Assembly: GCA_007130555.1 (NCBI GenBank)
Contig: SLSH01000201.1
Location: forward strand, 1-9,660
Direction of reading: 5' to 3'
Length of the DNA stretch: 9,660 nt
DNA from: Bacteroidales bacterium
Lineage (GTDB): Bacteria; Bacteroidota; Bacteroidia; Bacteroidales; ML635J-15
Shown here: positions 1-9,100 of the stretch, piece by piece
How the letters are laid out: each line of letters starts with the position of its first letter
Numbering within the stretch: position 1 is the stretch's first letter
Position numbers and translations under genes: made by a program
The notes under the pieces: generated by a model
Told to the model about the DNA's origin: nothing
What the model saw: only the letters and a program-made list of their open reading frames with translations
Databases searched by the model: none

Positions 1-12
1 AAAAATAATTGA

Positions 13-1278
13 ATGAAATTTATGAATAAACTTCCCCTCATAATTACAACAATATTATTACTGATTTTTTTATATTCTTGTAAAAAAGAGCCTTCACAAA
101 TTGGCATGAATATTCAATCAGGAGACGAGCAAGTTGAATTAGTTTCTACAACGCTTGGAGTATCTGCATTTACGGTCTCGGATGAAAATATTGCTTCTAA
201 TCAACGGTCATTATCTCCGTTGGGAGAATATACCGACCCTGTTTTCGGATATACAAAAGCAATGTTTACCTGTCAGGTTTTATTATCAACAGGTAATGTA
301 GATTTTTCTGCAATTGTAAATGATGTAAATTCAATGAAACTGCATTTAAAATATAACGGATTTTATGGCAATATAACTGATTTAACAAGCATCCGAGTTT
401 ATCGTTTAAAAAAAGATATTTACAGGGATTCCATTTATTATTCGGGATTTACAGTAGATGAACATGAAAAAGAATTATTAAAAGAAACAGAGCTTATTAC
501 AATCGGAGACAGTTTAATAAGCATAGATTTACCTCAGGAATTAATAGATGAATTTATTAATCCTTCAAATAAAGATTCCTTTAAAGACAATGAAAGTTTT
601 ATTCAATTTTTTAAAGGGATATATGTTGAGGCGGATAATCAAAATAATCCTGGAGGAGGCATTCTATATATTGATTTAATAAACAGCACTTCGGGGATAG
701 AATTAAGATACAATGATACGGCTTATTATAACTTTAATATTACGACAAGCAGTTCTATAATAAATCAGTTTGAACATGACTATACTAATTCTCCTGATAT
801 TATCAATGTTTTAAATGACACACTTAATAATAACGAATTTTGTTATGTACAATCACTTGGAGGGCTAAAAACTAAAATAGAGTTTCCGGAACTTATAAAT
901 GAATTTAAGGATAAAGATATAATCGGAATACATAAAGCACAATTAATAATAACAATTAAACAAGATGCTGATATTGAGAATTATCCTCCTCCCGAGACAC
1001 TAAACTTAATTGCGATAACAGAAAACCATAAAAGTGAGTTTTTAACAGATTATAAAGTAAACAGCGAAAAGTTTGGAGGAGTTTTAAATTCTTTAACATA
1101 CCAATATGTTTTTAATATCCCCTTTCATGTTCAGGAACTTATAAACGACAGAGAAGATTTTGGGTTATACCTGCTCCCTGCAAATAATAGAATTAGTGCC
1201 GGCCGAGCGATATTATACGGAGGGGCACACAATGACAATGAATTATCTATGAAATTAAAAATTCTATATTCAAAATAA
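13..1278 (+). CDS. DUF4270 family outer-membrane-type lipoprotein, function unknown
   Basis: The 421-residue product begins with a lipoprotein signal peptide: basic start, hydrophobic stretch at about residues 8-21, and a lipobox ending in Cys23 (FLYSC), followed by KKEPS. The mature protein should therefore be lipid-anchored and periplasm- or surface-facing. I assign it to DUF4270 from the early LGEYTDPVFGYTKA block (70-83), a long beta-rich middle, and the C-terminal block with GRAILYGG (397-404) and the terminal LKILYSK. No catalytic motif is visible and the family has no established biochemical role that I know of. The stop lies only 5 bases before glmS, so the two are almost certainly cotranscribed and perhaps translationally coupled; this pairing is, from memory, common in Bacteroidota. 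Met1 and Met4 are both possible starts; either gives an intact signal peptide, and no Shine-Dalgarno is seen in the 12 upstream bases. Only those 12 bases are in the window, so a promoter or an upstream operon member cannot be judged. Confidence 0.82.
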   Translation: MKFMNKLPLIITTILLLIFLYSCKKEPSQIGMNIQSGDEQVELVSTTLGVSAFTVSDENIASNQRSLSPLGEYTDPVFGYTKAMFTCQVLLSTGNVDFSAIVNDVNSMKLHLKYNGFYGNITDLTSIRVYRLKKDIYRDSIYYSGFTVDEHEKELLKETELITIGDSLISIDLPQELIDEFINPSNKDSFKDNESFIQFFKGIYVEADNQNNPGGGILYIDLINSTSGIELRYNDTAYYNFNITTSSSIINQFEHDYTNSPDIINVLNDTLNNNEFCYVQSLGGLKTKIEFPELINEFKDKDIIGIHKAQLIITIKQDADIENYPPPETLNLIAITENHKSEFLTDYKVNSEKFGGVLNSLTYQYVFNIPFHVQELINDREDFGLYLLPANNRISAGRAILYGGAHNDNELSMKLKILYSK

Positions 1279-1283
1279 TATTT

Positions 1284-3137
1284 ATGTGTGGAATAGTTGC
1301 TTACATTGGAGAAAAAGAAGCATTTAAAGTACTTATCAAAGGTCTTAAACGTCTTGAATACAGGGGTTATGACTCCGCCGGTATAGCTCTTATAAATAAT
1401 AAAGAAACCAATATTTATAAATGTCAGGGTAAAGTATCCGATTTAGAAAATATGGTAAAAGATTTGGATATTTCTGGCAATATCGGCATGGGGCATACCA
1501 GGTGGGCTACTCATGGAGAGCCGTCAGACAAGAATGCTCATCCGCATGAATCCATGAATAAATATTTTACGATTATACACAACGGAATAATCGAAAATTA
1601 TTCAAAATTAAGAAAAAGTCTGGAAAAAGAAAATTATAAATTTACAAGTGAAACTGACACCGAAGTTCTAGCAAATTTAATTGAATATGTTTATTTAAAA
1701 GCAAAAAAAGAAAAGAAAACAATAAGTGCGAGAGAAGCTGTAAGAACGGCTTTAAATTCTGTAAACGGAGCTTACGGACTTGTTATATCTTGTAAAGATT
1801 TTCCTGAAAAGATTATTGCCGCAAGAAAAGGTAGTCCTTTGGTAATAGGAATTAGTAATAATGAGTATTTTATTGCGTCAGACGCATCACCGATAATTGA
1901 ATACACAAATAGTGTAATTTATTTAAATGATGATGACATTGCCGTAATCGGTAAAAACGGACTAAATCTAAAAAATATAAAAAATATAATTAAAACACCT
2001 CATATACAGAAGATTGACCTAAAACTTGATGAAATTGAAAAGAACGGTTATGAACATTATATGCTTAAAGAGATTTATGAACAACCCCGAGCGATTTCAG
2101 ATACATACAGAGGTCGTTTAAATTACGAGTCAAAATTTTTAAGATTAGGCGGATTGCATAATGTTTTTAAAAATTTAAAAGATGCAAAAAAAATAATAAT
2201 AGTTGCATGTGGTACAAGTTGGCATGCAGGTCTGGTAGGGGAATATCTTTTTGAAGATTTTACCCGTATTCCTACAGAAGTAGAATATGCTTCGGAATTC
2301 AGATACAGAAAGCCGATAATAAATAAAGGAGATATTGTAATAGCCATAAGTCAAAGTGGAGAAACAGCCGACACTCTTGCAGCAATTAGAATGGCCAAAA
2401 AACTCGGGGCAATCGTAATCGGAGTTTGTAATGTTGTAGGTTCCAGTATTCCTCGGGAAACCTTTGCAGGAGTTTATACGCATGCCGGACCGGAGATTGG
2501 TGTTGCATCTACAAAAGCATTTACCACTCAAATAACTGTTCTTACAATGATGGCAATGTCTGTTGGATTAGCTAATAAGACATTAAGTAAGGAACAATTT
2601 AATTCTCTCGTAGAAGAACTCTATCTGATACCTAAAAAAATCACGCAAATACTTAAAAAAGCAGAACAAATTCAAAAAATTGCCCATATTATTAAAGATT
2701 CAACAAATAGTTTGTATCTTGGGAGAGGATATTTATTCCCTGTTGCTTTAGAGGGGGCTCTTAAATTAAAAGAGATTTCGTATATTCATGCCGAGGGTTA
2801 TCCTGCTGCAGAGATGAAACACGGTCCTATCGCATTAATTGATGAAAAAATGCCTGTAATCGTTCTGGCAACTAAAGATAAATCTTACGAAAAAATTATC
2901 AGTAACATCGAAGAGGTTAAAGCCAGAAAAGGCATTATTATAGCAATAGTTACAGAAGGAGATGAATCAATCAAGAAAATCGCCGATCATATTATCGAAA
3001 TTCCTTATACTGATTTTTCCCTAGCTCCTTTGCTGACAGTAATACCGTTACAATTATTATCATACTATATTGCTGTAATGAGGGGTTGTAATGTAGATCA
3101 ACCACGAAATTTAGCTAAATCTGTAACCGTTGAATAA
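1284..3137 (+). CDS. glmS: Glutamine--fructose-6-phosphate aminotransferase (isomerizing)
   Basis: This cytosolic enzyme makes glucosamine-6-phosphate from fructose-6-phosphate and glutamine, the first step toward UDP-GlcNAc for peptidoglycan and LPS. The 617 residues are close to the 609 of E. coli GlmS. The start is fixed because Cys2 (MCGIVAYIG) is the N-terminal nucleophile of the class II glutaminase domain. That domain also shows YRGYDSAG (26-33), GHTRWATHG (70-78), HNGIIENY (99-106) and SETDTE (122-127). The first SIS domain carries CGTSWH (309-314), SQSGET (356-361) and ASTKAFTTQ (408-416). The second carries ALEGALKLKEISYIHAEGYPAAE, followed by KHGP. Glu490, Glu497, His513 and Lys612 align with E. 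coli Glu481, Glu488, His504 and Lys603, so all catalytic residues are present. The C-terminus is the family-typical NLAKSVTVE. The 5-base gap to the preceding lipoprotein gene leaves no room for a leader riboswitch or ribozyme. No Shine-Dalgarno is visible, which is usual in Bacteroidota. Confidence 0.98.
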   Translation: MCGIVAYIGEKEAFKVLIKGLKRLEYRGYDSAGIALINNKETNIYKCQGKVSDLENMVKDLDISGNIGMGHTRWATHGEPSDKNAHPHESMNKYFTIIHNGIIENYSKLRKSLEKENYKFTSETDTEVLANLIEYVYLKAKKEKKTISAREAVRTALNSVNGAYGLVISCKDFPEKIIAARKGSPLVIGISNNEYFIASDASPIIEYTNSVIYLNDDDIAVIGKNGLNLKNIKNIIKTPHIQKIDLKLDEIEKNGYEHYMLKEIYEQPRAISDTYRGRLNYESKFLRLGGLHNVFKNLKDAKKIIIVACGTSWHAGLVGEYLFEDFTRIPTEVEYASEFRYRKPIINKGDIVIAISQSGETADTLAAIRMAKKLGAIVIGVCNVVGSSIPRETFAGVYTHAGPEIGVASTKAFTTQITVLTMMAMSVGLANKTLSKEQFNSLVEELYLIPKKITQILKKAEQIQKIAHIIKDSTNSLYLGRGYLFPVALEGALKLKEISYIHAEGYPAAEMKHGPIALIDEKMPVIVLATKDKSYEKIISNIEEVKARKGIIIAIVTEGDESIKKIADHIIEIPYTDFSLAPLLTVIPLQLLSYYIAVMRGCNVDQPRNLAKSVTVE

Positions 3138-3203
3138 ACTTAAAGATAAATATAATAAATCAACATTTTTTATAGTTATCAAAAGAAGAGTAAAAATAAA
3201 ACT

Positions 3204-5915
3204 TTGAAAAAGACTAATTTAAAATATTTAATTTACAGTATTATTATTGTTGTTTTGTTATTTTCGATTTCATGCAGCACGGAAAAGAATACTGCATTAA
3301 CTCGTACATATCATAATATAACTGCCATGTATAATGTCTATTTTAATGGCAACGAAGCATATCAGCGAGGACTAAACCGTATAAAGTCCCAATATTCAGA
3401 AAACTATAATGAACTTTTACCAATATTTCCCGAAAGCAATGAAAATGCAGCAAGTATTGCTACAGGAGATATGGACAGGGCTATTAATAAAGCTTCGAAA
3501 ACAATAAAACTTCATTCTATAACTGCAAAACCCGAAAGGAGAGGAACCGGTCCGATGACAGATAAAGAAAGAGAATTTTATGAAAAAAATGAATACTGCA
3601 AATGGATTGATGACAGCTACTTATTGATGGGTAAATCTTATTTAATTAAACGTGATTTTCATCAGGCACGTCATAATTTTGAATATATAATACGCCAATT
3701 TCCGAATGAAGACACAAAATATTCTGCATATTTGTATCTGTCAAGGACTTACATTGAACAAGGGAATTACGTAAATGCAAAAGAAATATTTGATTTATTG
3801 GAAGCAGACAGGGAATTTCCTGAAGATATGAAAAAAGACCTGGCATTAATTTATGCGGATTATTATCTAAGACAATCTCAGTACGAAGCATCTATACCAA
3901 GGCTAAACACTACAATTGAAGAAATCCGAAGACACAGAAAAAAAGTAAGATACTTATATATATTGGCACAAATACACGAACGTTTAGGAAATTTAATGAC
4001 TGCTTCCAATTACTACGCAAAAGCAGCCCGCAGAAATTCCGATTATGAGATGGAAATAAATGCAAAAATAAATATGGCTAAATGTTTTGTCGGAGGAGGA
4101 GAAGATACAAGAGATATTTTAAGACAATTAAATAGAATGCTCCGCGATGATAAAAACATGGAATATTTGGATCAAATCCACTTTGCAATTGCTGAAATAT
4201 ATTTAAGAATAGATGATACTGAAAATGCCATAGAAAATTACAAAAAATCGTCAGAAAAAAGTGTATTTAATGACTATCAAAAAGCAATATCTTGTTTAAG
4301 ATTAGCAGAAATATACTTTGAACTTAAAGACTATAAAAACAGCAGCATTTATTACGACACCTGTATGATGTTTCTTCCTCAAAGTTATGAGAATTACAGA
4401 GAAGTGCGTCAAAATGCTATGAATCTTGCAGAACTGACAAAATATACAAATATTGTAGAATTTCAGGATAGTGTTCAAAAAGTAGCTCTGTTAAATGAAG
4501 CGGAACGAAATCAGTTAATTGATAAAATCATTGCTGAAGTGATAGAGCAGGAAAAATTAGAAAGAGACATGGAACGTCAAGACCAGCTTAGTTCAATGCT
4601 TTTTGACGAAAGAAGACATGGAAGACAAGATAGAACACCCTCAAGTGGCAGATGGTATATGTATGACCCTGCTCAATTAAGTTTTGGACAAAACGAATTC
4701 AGAAAAAAATGGGGAAGAAGACAAAATGAAGACCACTGGAGAAGAAGCAATAAAGAAATTATTGATATGTATGCTGACTTTGAAGACGGGGAATCGCCCG
4801 ATTCTATACAGGAACCAAGAATTACTGATAATAAAAAAAGAGAATACTACTTGCAAGACATACCTTTAACCGACTCAATGATGCAGGTATCTCACAGTAA
4901 AATTCTAGAATCCTTATTTAATATAGGAAAAATCTATCAGGAAAAATTCAACAACTATGAATTGGCAATAAACGCTTTTGAAGAACTGAATTCAAGATAT
5001 CCCGATAATGAGTATTTATTATTATCATATTACAATCTGTACTTGTTAAGTAAACTTACCGATAAAACCGATAAAAAACAAACATATAAAGATTTATTAG
5101 TTGCGAAATTTCCTGATACTCATTATGCAAATCTGTTGAAAAACCCCAATTATATTATAGAATTAAATGAAAAACGCAAAAAAAATGAACAACTGTACAT
5201 AGATACATACGACAATTATGTAGCGGGCAGATGTGATGTTGTAACTTTAAATGCAGATGATTTCATTGAGAATAATCCTGAAGGAGAATTAACGGCAAAA
5301 TTTGCATATCTGAAAACATTATGTGTGGGTAAAACCTCCAAACAATCAGAATTCCAATTAGCATTAGTAGAATTTATGAGGGCTTATCCCGAAGATGAAC
5401 TTTATATTGCAGCTCAAAACATATTAGAATATTTTGGAACAACAGATATTGAAAGTTTAATTGCTGACCTTGAATCCAGACCTTTGACAGAAGAAATCAG
5501 CAAAGATATTAAAGTACAAGACTCTCTTGCTGTTTTACCTGAAGAACTATTCAGTTTTGAGGAAATGGAAGCCCATTTTTATGTTATTAAAATTCATTCG
5601 GAAAGTATTGATGAAAAACGACTAAGTTTTGAAATCAGAAACTTTAATATTTTTAATTTCAGTTTAAGAACATTTAGTGTAACCACATATAATTACGATG
5701 AAGGACATCAGCTTATCGTTGTAAAGACTTTTAATAATCAGCGTCAAGCTATAAATTACAGAAATATGATAGCAAATAATAATGATGTTTTCGGAAATTT
5801 AAACCATAATGATTATGAAATATTTGTAATATCGGAAGAGAATTACAATCTTTTAAGAGAACATAAAAATTATAATGAATATATGCAATTTTATGCAATT
5901 CATTATACTCCTTAG
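3204..5915 (+). CDS. porW: Type IX secretion system lipoprotein PorW/SprE, TPR-repeat protein
   Basis: The 903-residue product has a lipoprotein signal peptide (hydrophobic about 8-22, lipobox FSISC, Cys24) and the family-typical start of the mature protein, TRTYHNITAMYNVYFNG (33-49). TPR-like helical pairs follow at about 136-168, 172-203, 210-243, 247-280, 320-351 and 358-393. A highly charged, probably coiled-coil stretch lies at about 430-475. Next is an aromatic/basic block with DPAQLSFGQNEF, KKWGRR and WRRSNK (488-516), then more TPR-like repeats at about 566-640 and a C-terminal alpha/beta domain (about 786-903). This is the architecture of SprE (gliding) and PorW (Porphyromonas). In published work on the family it is an outer-membrane lipoprotein connecting the PorK/PorN ring to the Sov/SprA translocon. 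The start is TTG: the next upstream in-frame stop is at 3156-3158 with no ATG between, and the next internal Met (42) would remove the signal peptide. Purine-rich GAAGAG sits about 13 bases upstream. It follows glmS by 66 bases, so cotranscription is possible but unproven. Confidence 0.87.
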   Translation: MKKTNLKYLIYSIIIVVLLFSISCSTEKNTALTRTYHNITAMYNVYFNGNEAYQRGLNRIKSQYSENYNELLPIFPESNENAASIATGDMDRAINKASKTIKLHSITAKPERRGTGPMTDKEREFYEKNEYCKWIDDSYLLMGKSYLIKRDFHQARHNFEYIIRQFPNEDTKYSAYLYLSRTYIEQGNYVNAKEIFDLLEADREFPEDMKKDLALIYADYYLRQSQYEASIPRLNTTIEEIRRHRKKVRYLYILAQIHERLGNLMTASNYYAKAARRNSDYEMEINAKINMAKCFVGGGEDTRDILRQLNRMLRDDKNMEYLDQIHFAIAEIYLRIDDTENAIENYKKSSEKSVFNDYQKAISCLRLAEIYFELKDYKNSSIYYDTCMMFLPQSYENYREVRQNAMNLAELTKYTNIVEFQDSVQKVALLNEAERNQLIDKIIAEVIEQEKLERDMERQDQLSSMLFDERRHGRQDRTPSSGRWYMYDPAQLSFGQNEFRKKWGRRQNEDHWRRSNKEIIDMYADFEDGESPDSIQEPRITDNKKREYYLQDIPLTDSMMQVSHSKILESLFNIGKIYQEKFNNYELAINAFEELNSRYPDNEYLLLSYYNLYLLSKLTDKTDKKQTYKDLLVAKFPDTHYANLLKNPNYIIELNEKRKKNEQLYIDTYDNYVAGRCDVVTLNADDFIENNPEGELTAKFAYLKTLCVGKTSKQSEFQLALVEFMRAYPEDELYIAAQNILEYFGTTDIESLIADLESRPLTEEISKDIKVQDSLAVLPEELFSFEEMEAHFYVIKIHSESIDEKRLSFEIRNFNIFNFSLRTFSVTTYNYDEGHQLIVVKTFNNQRQAINYRNMIANNNDVFGNLNHNDYEIFVISEENYNLLREHKNYNEYMQFYAIHYTP

Positions 5916-5978
5916 AATTCCTGATATTAATTCTGCCGTTGCTATTTTCGTCAAAAAATCAAATTAAACTATTTTATT

Positions 5979-6024
5979 AAAAAAAAAACCCTATCAGCAT
6001 TTTTAATTAAAAAAAATGCTGATA
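5979..6024 (-). terminator. Intrinsic terminator for icmF (strong stem-loop with T10 tail)
   Basis: Bases 5992-6004 (TATCAGCATTTTT) and 6012-6024 are a perfect 13-base inverted repeat with a 7-base loop. Read on the minus strand the stem is followed by GGG and then ten T (complement of the A run 5979-5988), which is a classic Rho-independent arrangement. It lies about 145 bases beyond the icmF stop. On the plus strand the stem is followed by AATAAAAAAA rather than a T-tract, so it is a poor intrinsic terminator for porW, although the hairpin could still stabilise that mRNA end. Confidence 0.75.
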
Positions 6025-6027
6025 AAT

Positions 6028-6056
6028 AAAAAAATTATCCGTTACTTAACGGTTAA
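6028..6056 (-). terminator. Possible upstream terminator of a tandem pair for icmF
   Basis: An imperfect dyad at 6035-6056 has the core CCGTT/AACGG with a 4-base loop, then one mismatched pair and a further 3 bp. On the minus strand it is followed directly by seven T (complement of A run 6028-6034). It precedes the stronger stem-loop on the icmF transcript, so the two look like a tandem terminator. The stem is short and AT-flanked, so this is a weaker call. Confidence 0.4.
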
Positions 6057-6168
6057 TAAACGACTATGAGATGTAATATACTGATGTTTAATTTATTATG
6101 ACAGGTTTTTTTTTGATGTTTTTTAAAGTAATCTTTTATTTTATCAACTTCGTCTGTTGTCAAAACTC

Positions 6169-9100
6169 TTACATATTCCTTCTGTATTGCCCCCCTACAT
6201 TAAACAAAGCTTTTGTGATTTGTCCCAGCGAAGAATACTTGCATACTTCCATTAATTTTTCAAATATATTATTATTCTGAACCGCTGTATTCTGAAGTTC
6301 TTTTAACATAATATCCGATTGTTCTCTGTTTGATTTATGTAATTCTGTCAACATTTCCAGCTGATTTTTCTTCTCCTCTTCGGTAGAACGTATTACTTCT
6401 CCTTTAATAATGGTAGGAGAGCCGGTTGACGATAAGAATGTGTTTACACCGATAATGGGCAGTTCGCCCGTATGTTTAAGTTTTTCGTAATGCATAGATT
6501 CTTCCTGGATTTTACTACGCTGATAACCTGTTTCCATAGCTCCCAGTACTCCTCCCCTTTCCGAAATTTTTTCAAACTCTGATAATATTGCTTCTTCAAC
6601 CAATTCCGTAAGTTCTTCAATGATAAATGACCCCTGATTCGGGTTTTGATTTTTTGAAAGGCCGAGTTCATTATTAATAATTAGCTGAATTGCCAAGGCT
6701 CTTCTGACAGATTCTTCGGTAGGCGTTGTAATTGCTTCGTCATAAGCATTGGTATGCAAAGAGTTGCAATTATCATATATTGCATATAATGCCTGAAGCG
6801 TAGTTCGTATATCATTAAAATCAATTTCCTGAGCATGAAGCGAACGCCCCGATGTCTGGATATGATATTTTAATTGTTGCGAACGGGCATTTCCTTTGTA
6901 TTTATGTTTTATAGCTTTAGCCCATATAGTTCTGGCAACCCTTCCGATTACCGAAAACTCAACATCCGTTCCGTTGGAGAAGAAAAATGACAAATTAGGA
7001 GCAAACTTATTTATGTCCATTCCTCTCTGCAGATAATACTCGACATAAGTAAAACCGTTTGCCAGAGTAAAAGCAAGTTGCGAAATCGGGTTCGCTCCCG
7101 CTTCGGCAATATGGTAGCCTGAAATTGAAACGGAATAAAAATTTCTGACATTATTATCTGTAAAATATTCCTGAACATCTCCCATTAAACGCAGAGAAAA
7201 ATCGGTTGAAAAAATACAGGTATTCTGTCCCTGGTCTTCTTTAAGGATATCTGCCTGTACCGTTCCTCTTACAACGCTAATTGTTTCCGTTTTAATTTTT
7301 TCGTAAACATCGGCAGGTAATACTTGGTCTCCCGTAACTCCAAGCAACATTAGACCAAGTCCTTCATTTCCTTCGGGTAATTCTCCGTGATACTGAGGTC
7401 TTTTGGTCTTTTTTTCTTTATAAATATCTTTAATTTTTTGTTCTACTTCTTTCTCTATTCCTTTTTCTTTTATGTATAATTCGCATTGCTGGTCAATAGC
7501 AGCATTCATAAAGAATCCTACCATAATTGCAGCAGGTCCGTTTATTGTCATTGACACCGAGGTTTTGGAGTCTGCGAGATTAAATCCGGAATAAAGTTTT
7601 TTCATATCATCCAGACAACAAATAGACACCCCTGAATTTCCGATTTTTCCGTATATATCGGGGCGTAAATCAGGGTCAAAGCCATATAAAGTTACCGAAT
7701 CAAAAGCAGTTGACAAACGTTTTGCGGGCATTCCTCTTGACACATAATGAAACCGTTTGTTTGTACGTTCGGGAGCTCCCTCTCCTGCAAACATTCTTGT
7801 CGGGTCTTCTCCTTCCCGTTTAAAAGGGAAAACTCCTGCCGTAAAAGGAAACTCTCCCGGAACATTTTCTATTAAATTCCATTTTAAAATATCTCCCCAT
7901 GCTTGATATTTCGGCAAAGAAATTTTCGGAATATTAAGATTTGATAAACTCTTTGTATGTGTTTCGATTTTTATCTCTTTATCCCTGACTTTAAAAACAA
8001 AATGCTCGTTTTTATATGCCTTAACTTTTGTTTCCCAGTCTTCTAAGATTTTCTTATTTTCAGAATTAAGATGATTACTGCATTCGGCATATAATTTTTC
8101 GAGATTTTCTATTGTTTTTTCATTTTCAGGAGAATTACTTTGTTTTAATAACTGAATAGATTTAGTAATCCCGTAAAGTTTTTGTGCTATATCAGCCTGT
8201 TTTTCGGCAGATGAATTATATTCACGGACAGTTTCGGAAATTTCGGCAAGATATCTTGTACGCTGAGGCGGAATTATATGTATTTTTTCGGATAATTCAA
8301 ATTTTAAATCTTCTGAAGTTTTTGTTTCAAATCCTGCTTTTTCTTTTAACAATGATATTACAGCATAAAACAACTGATTAACTCCGGGGTCATTAAACTG
8401 AGAAGCTATGGTTCCGTAAACAGGCATTTTATCCATATCTTCATCAAATAGTTTATGATTTCTCTGATATTGTTTTTTTACATCCCTTAAAGCATCCATT
8501 CCACCACGTTTATCAAATTTATTAAGAGCAACAATATCTGCAAAATCGAGCATATCAATTTTTTCAAGCTGGGAAGCTGCACCGTATTCCGGCGTCATTA
8601 CATAAAGAGTCATGTCGCTGTGGTCAACTATTTCGGTATCTGCTTGTCCTATGCCTGATGTTTCGAGAATAATAAGGTCAAATTTTGCAGATTTAAGAAT
8701 ATTAACGGTATTTTTTACAGATTTAGATAAACTTAAATTAGCCTGACGTGTTGCCATTGATCTTACAAATACCTGCGGCGAATTAATAGAGTTCATTCTG
8801 ATTCTGTCACCTAACAAAGCTCCTCCGCTTTTTCGACGGGACGGGTCAACACAAATAATTGCTATTTGTTTATCAGGAAATTCTATTAAAAATCTTCTTA
8901 CAAACTCGTCCACAAGTGAGGATTTTCCTGCTCCGCCTGTTCCGGTAATGCCCAGTATGGGCACTTTTTTATTTTCAGCTTCTTTTTCGATATTATCAAT
9001 AAAATGTTTAAAAACATCCTGATAATTTTCGAAGGCAGAAATAATTCTGGATATTGAAAGGAAGTTTCCTTTAATAACATCTTTAATCTCAAAATCTATT

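Noticed and set aside
1279..1283. glmS ribozyme or amino-sugar riboswitch before glmS
   Set aside because: The gap to the preceding gene is only 5 bases, and the ribozyme is known from Firmicutes, not Bacteroidota.
2123..2531. Two minus-strand open frames inside glmS
   Set aside because: They lie opposite the highly conserved first SIS domain of GlmS and have no recognisable domain; they are shadows of the real gene.
3138..3203. Separate promoter for porW in the glmS-porW gap
   Set aside because: No convincing TTTG/TAnnTTTG pair at proper spacing is seen; the nearest resemblance overlaps the start codon itself.
6098..6280. Plus-strand 60-residue open frame across the end of icmF
   Set aside because: It is antisense to the conserved C-terminus of IcmF (GGQYRRNM), rich in Phe/Cys/Ile as expected for complement of Lys/Glu-rich AT sequence, and has no signature of a real protein.
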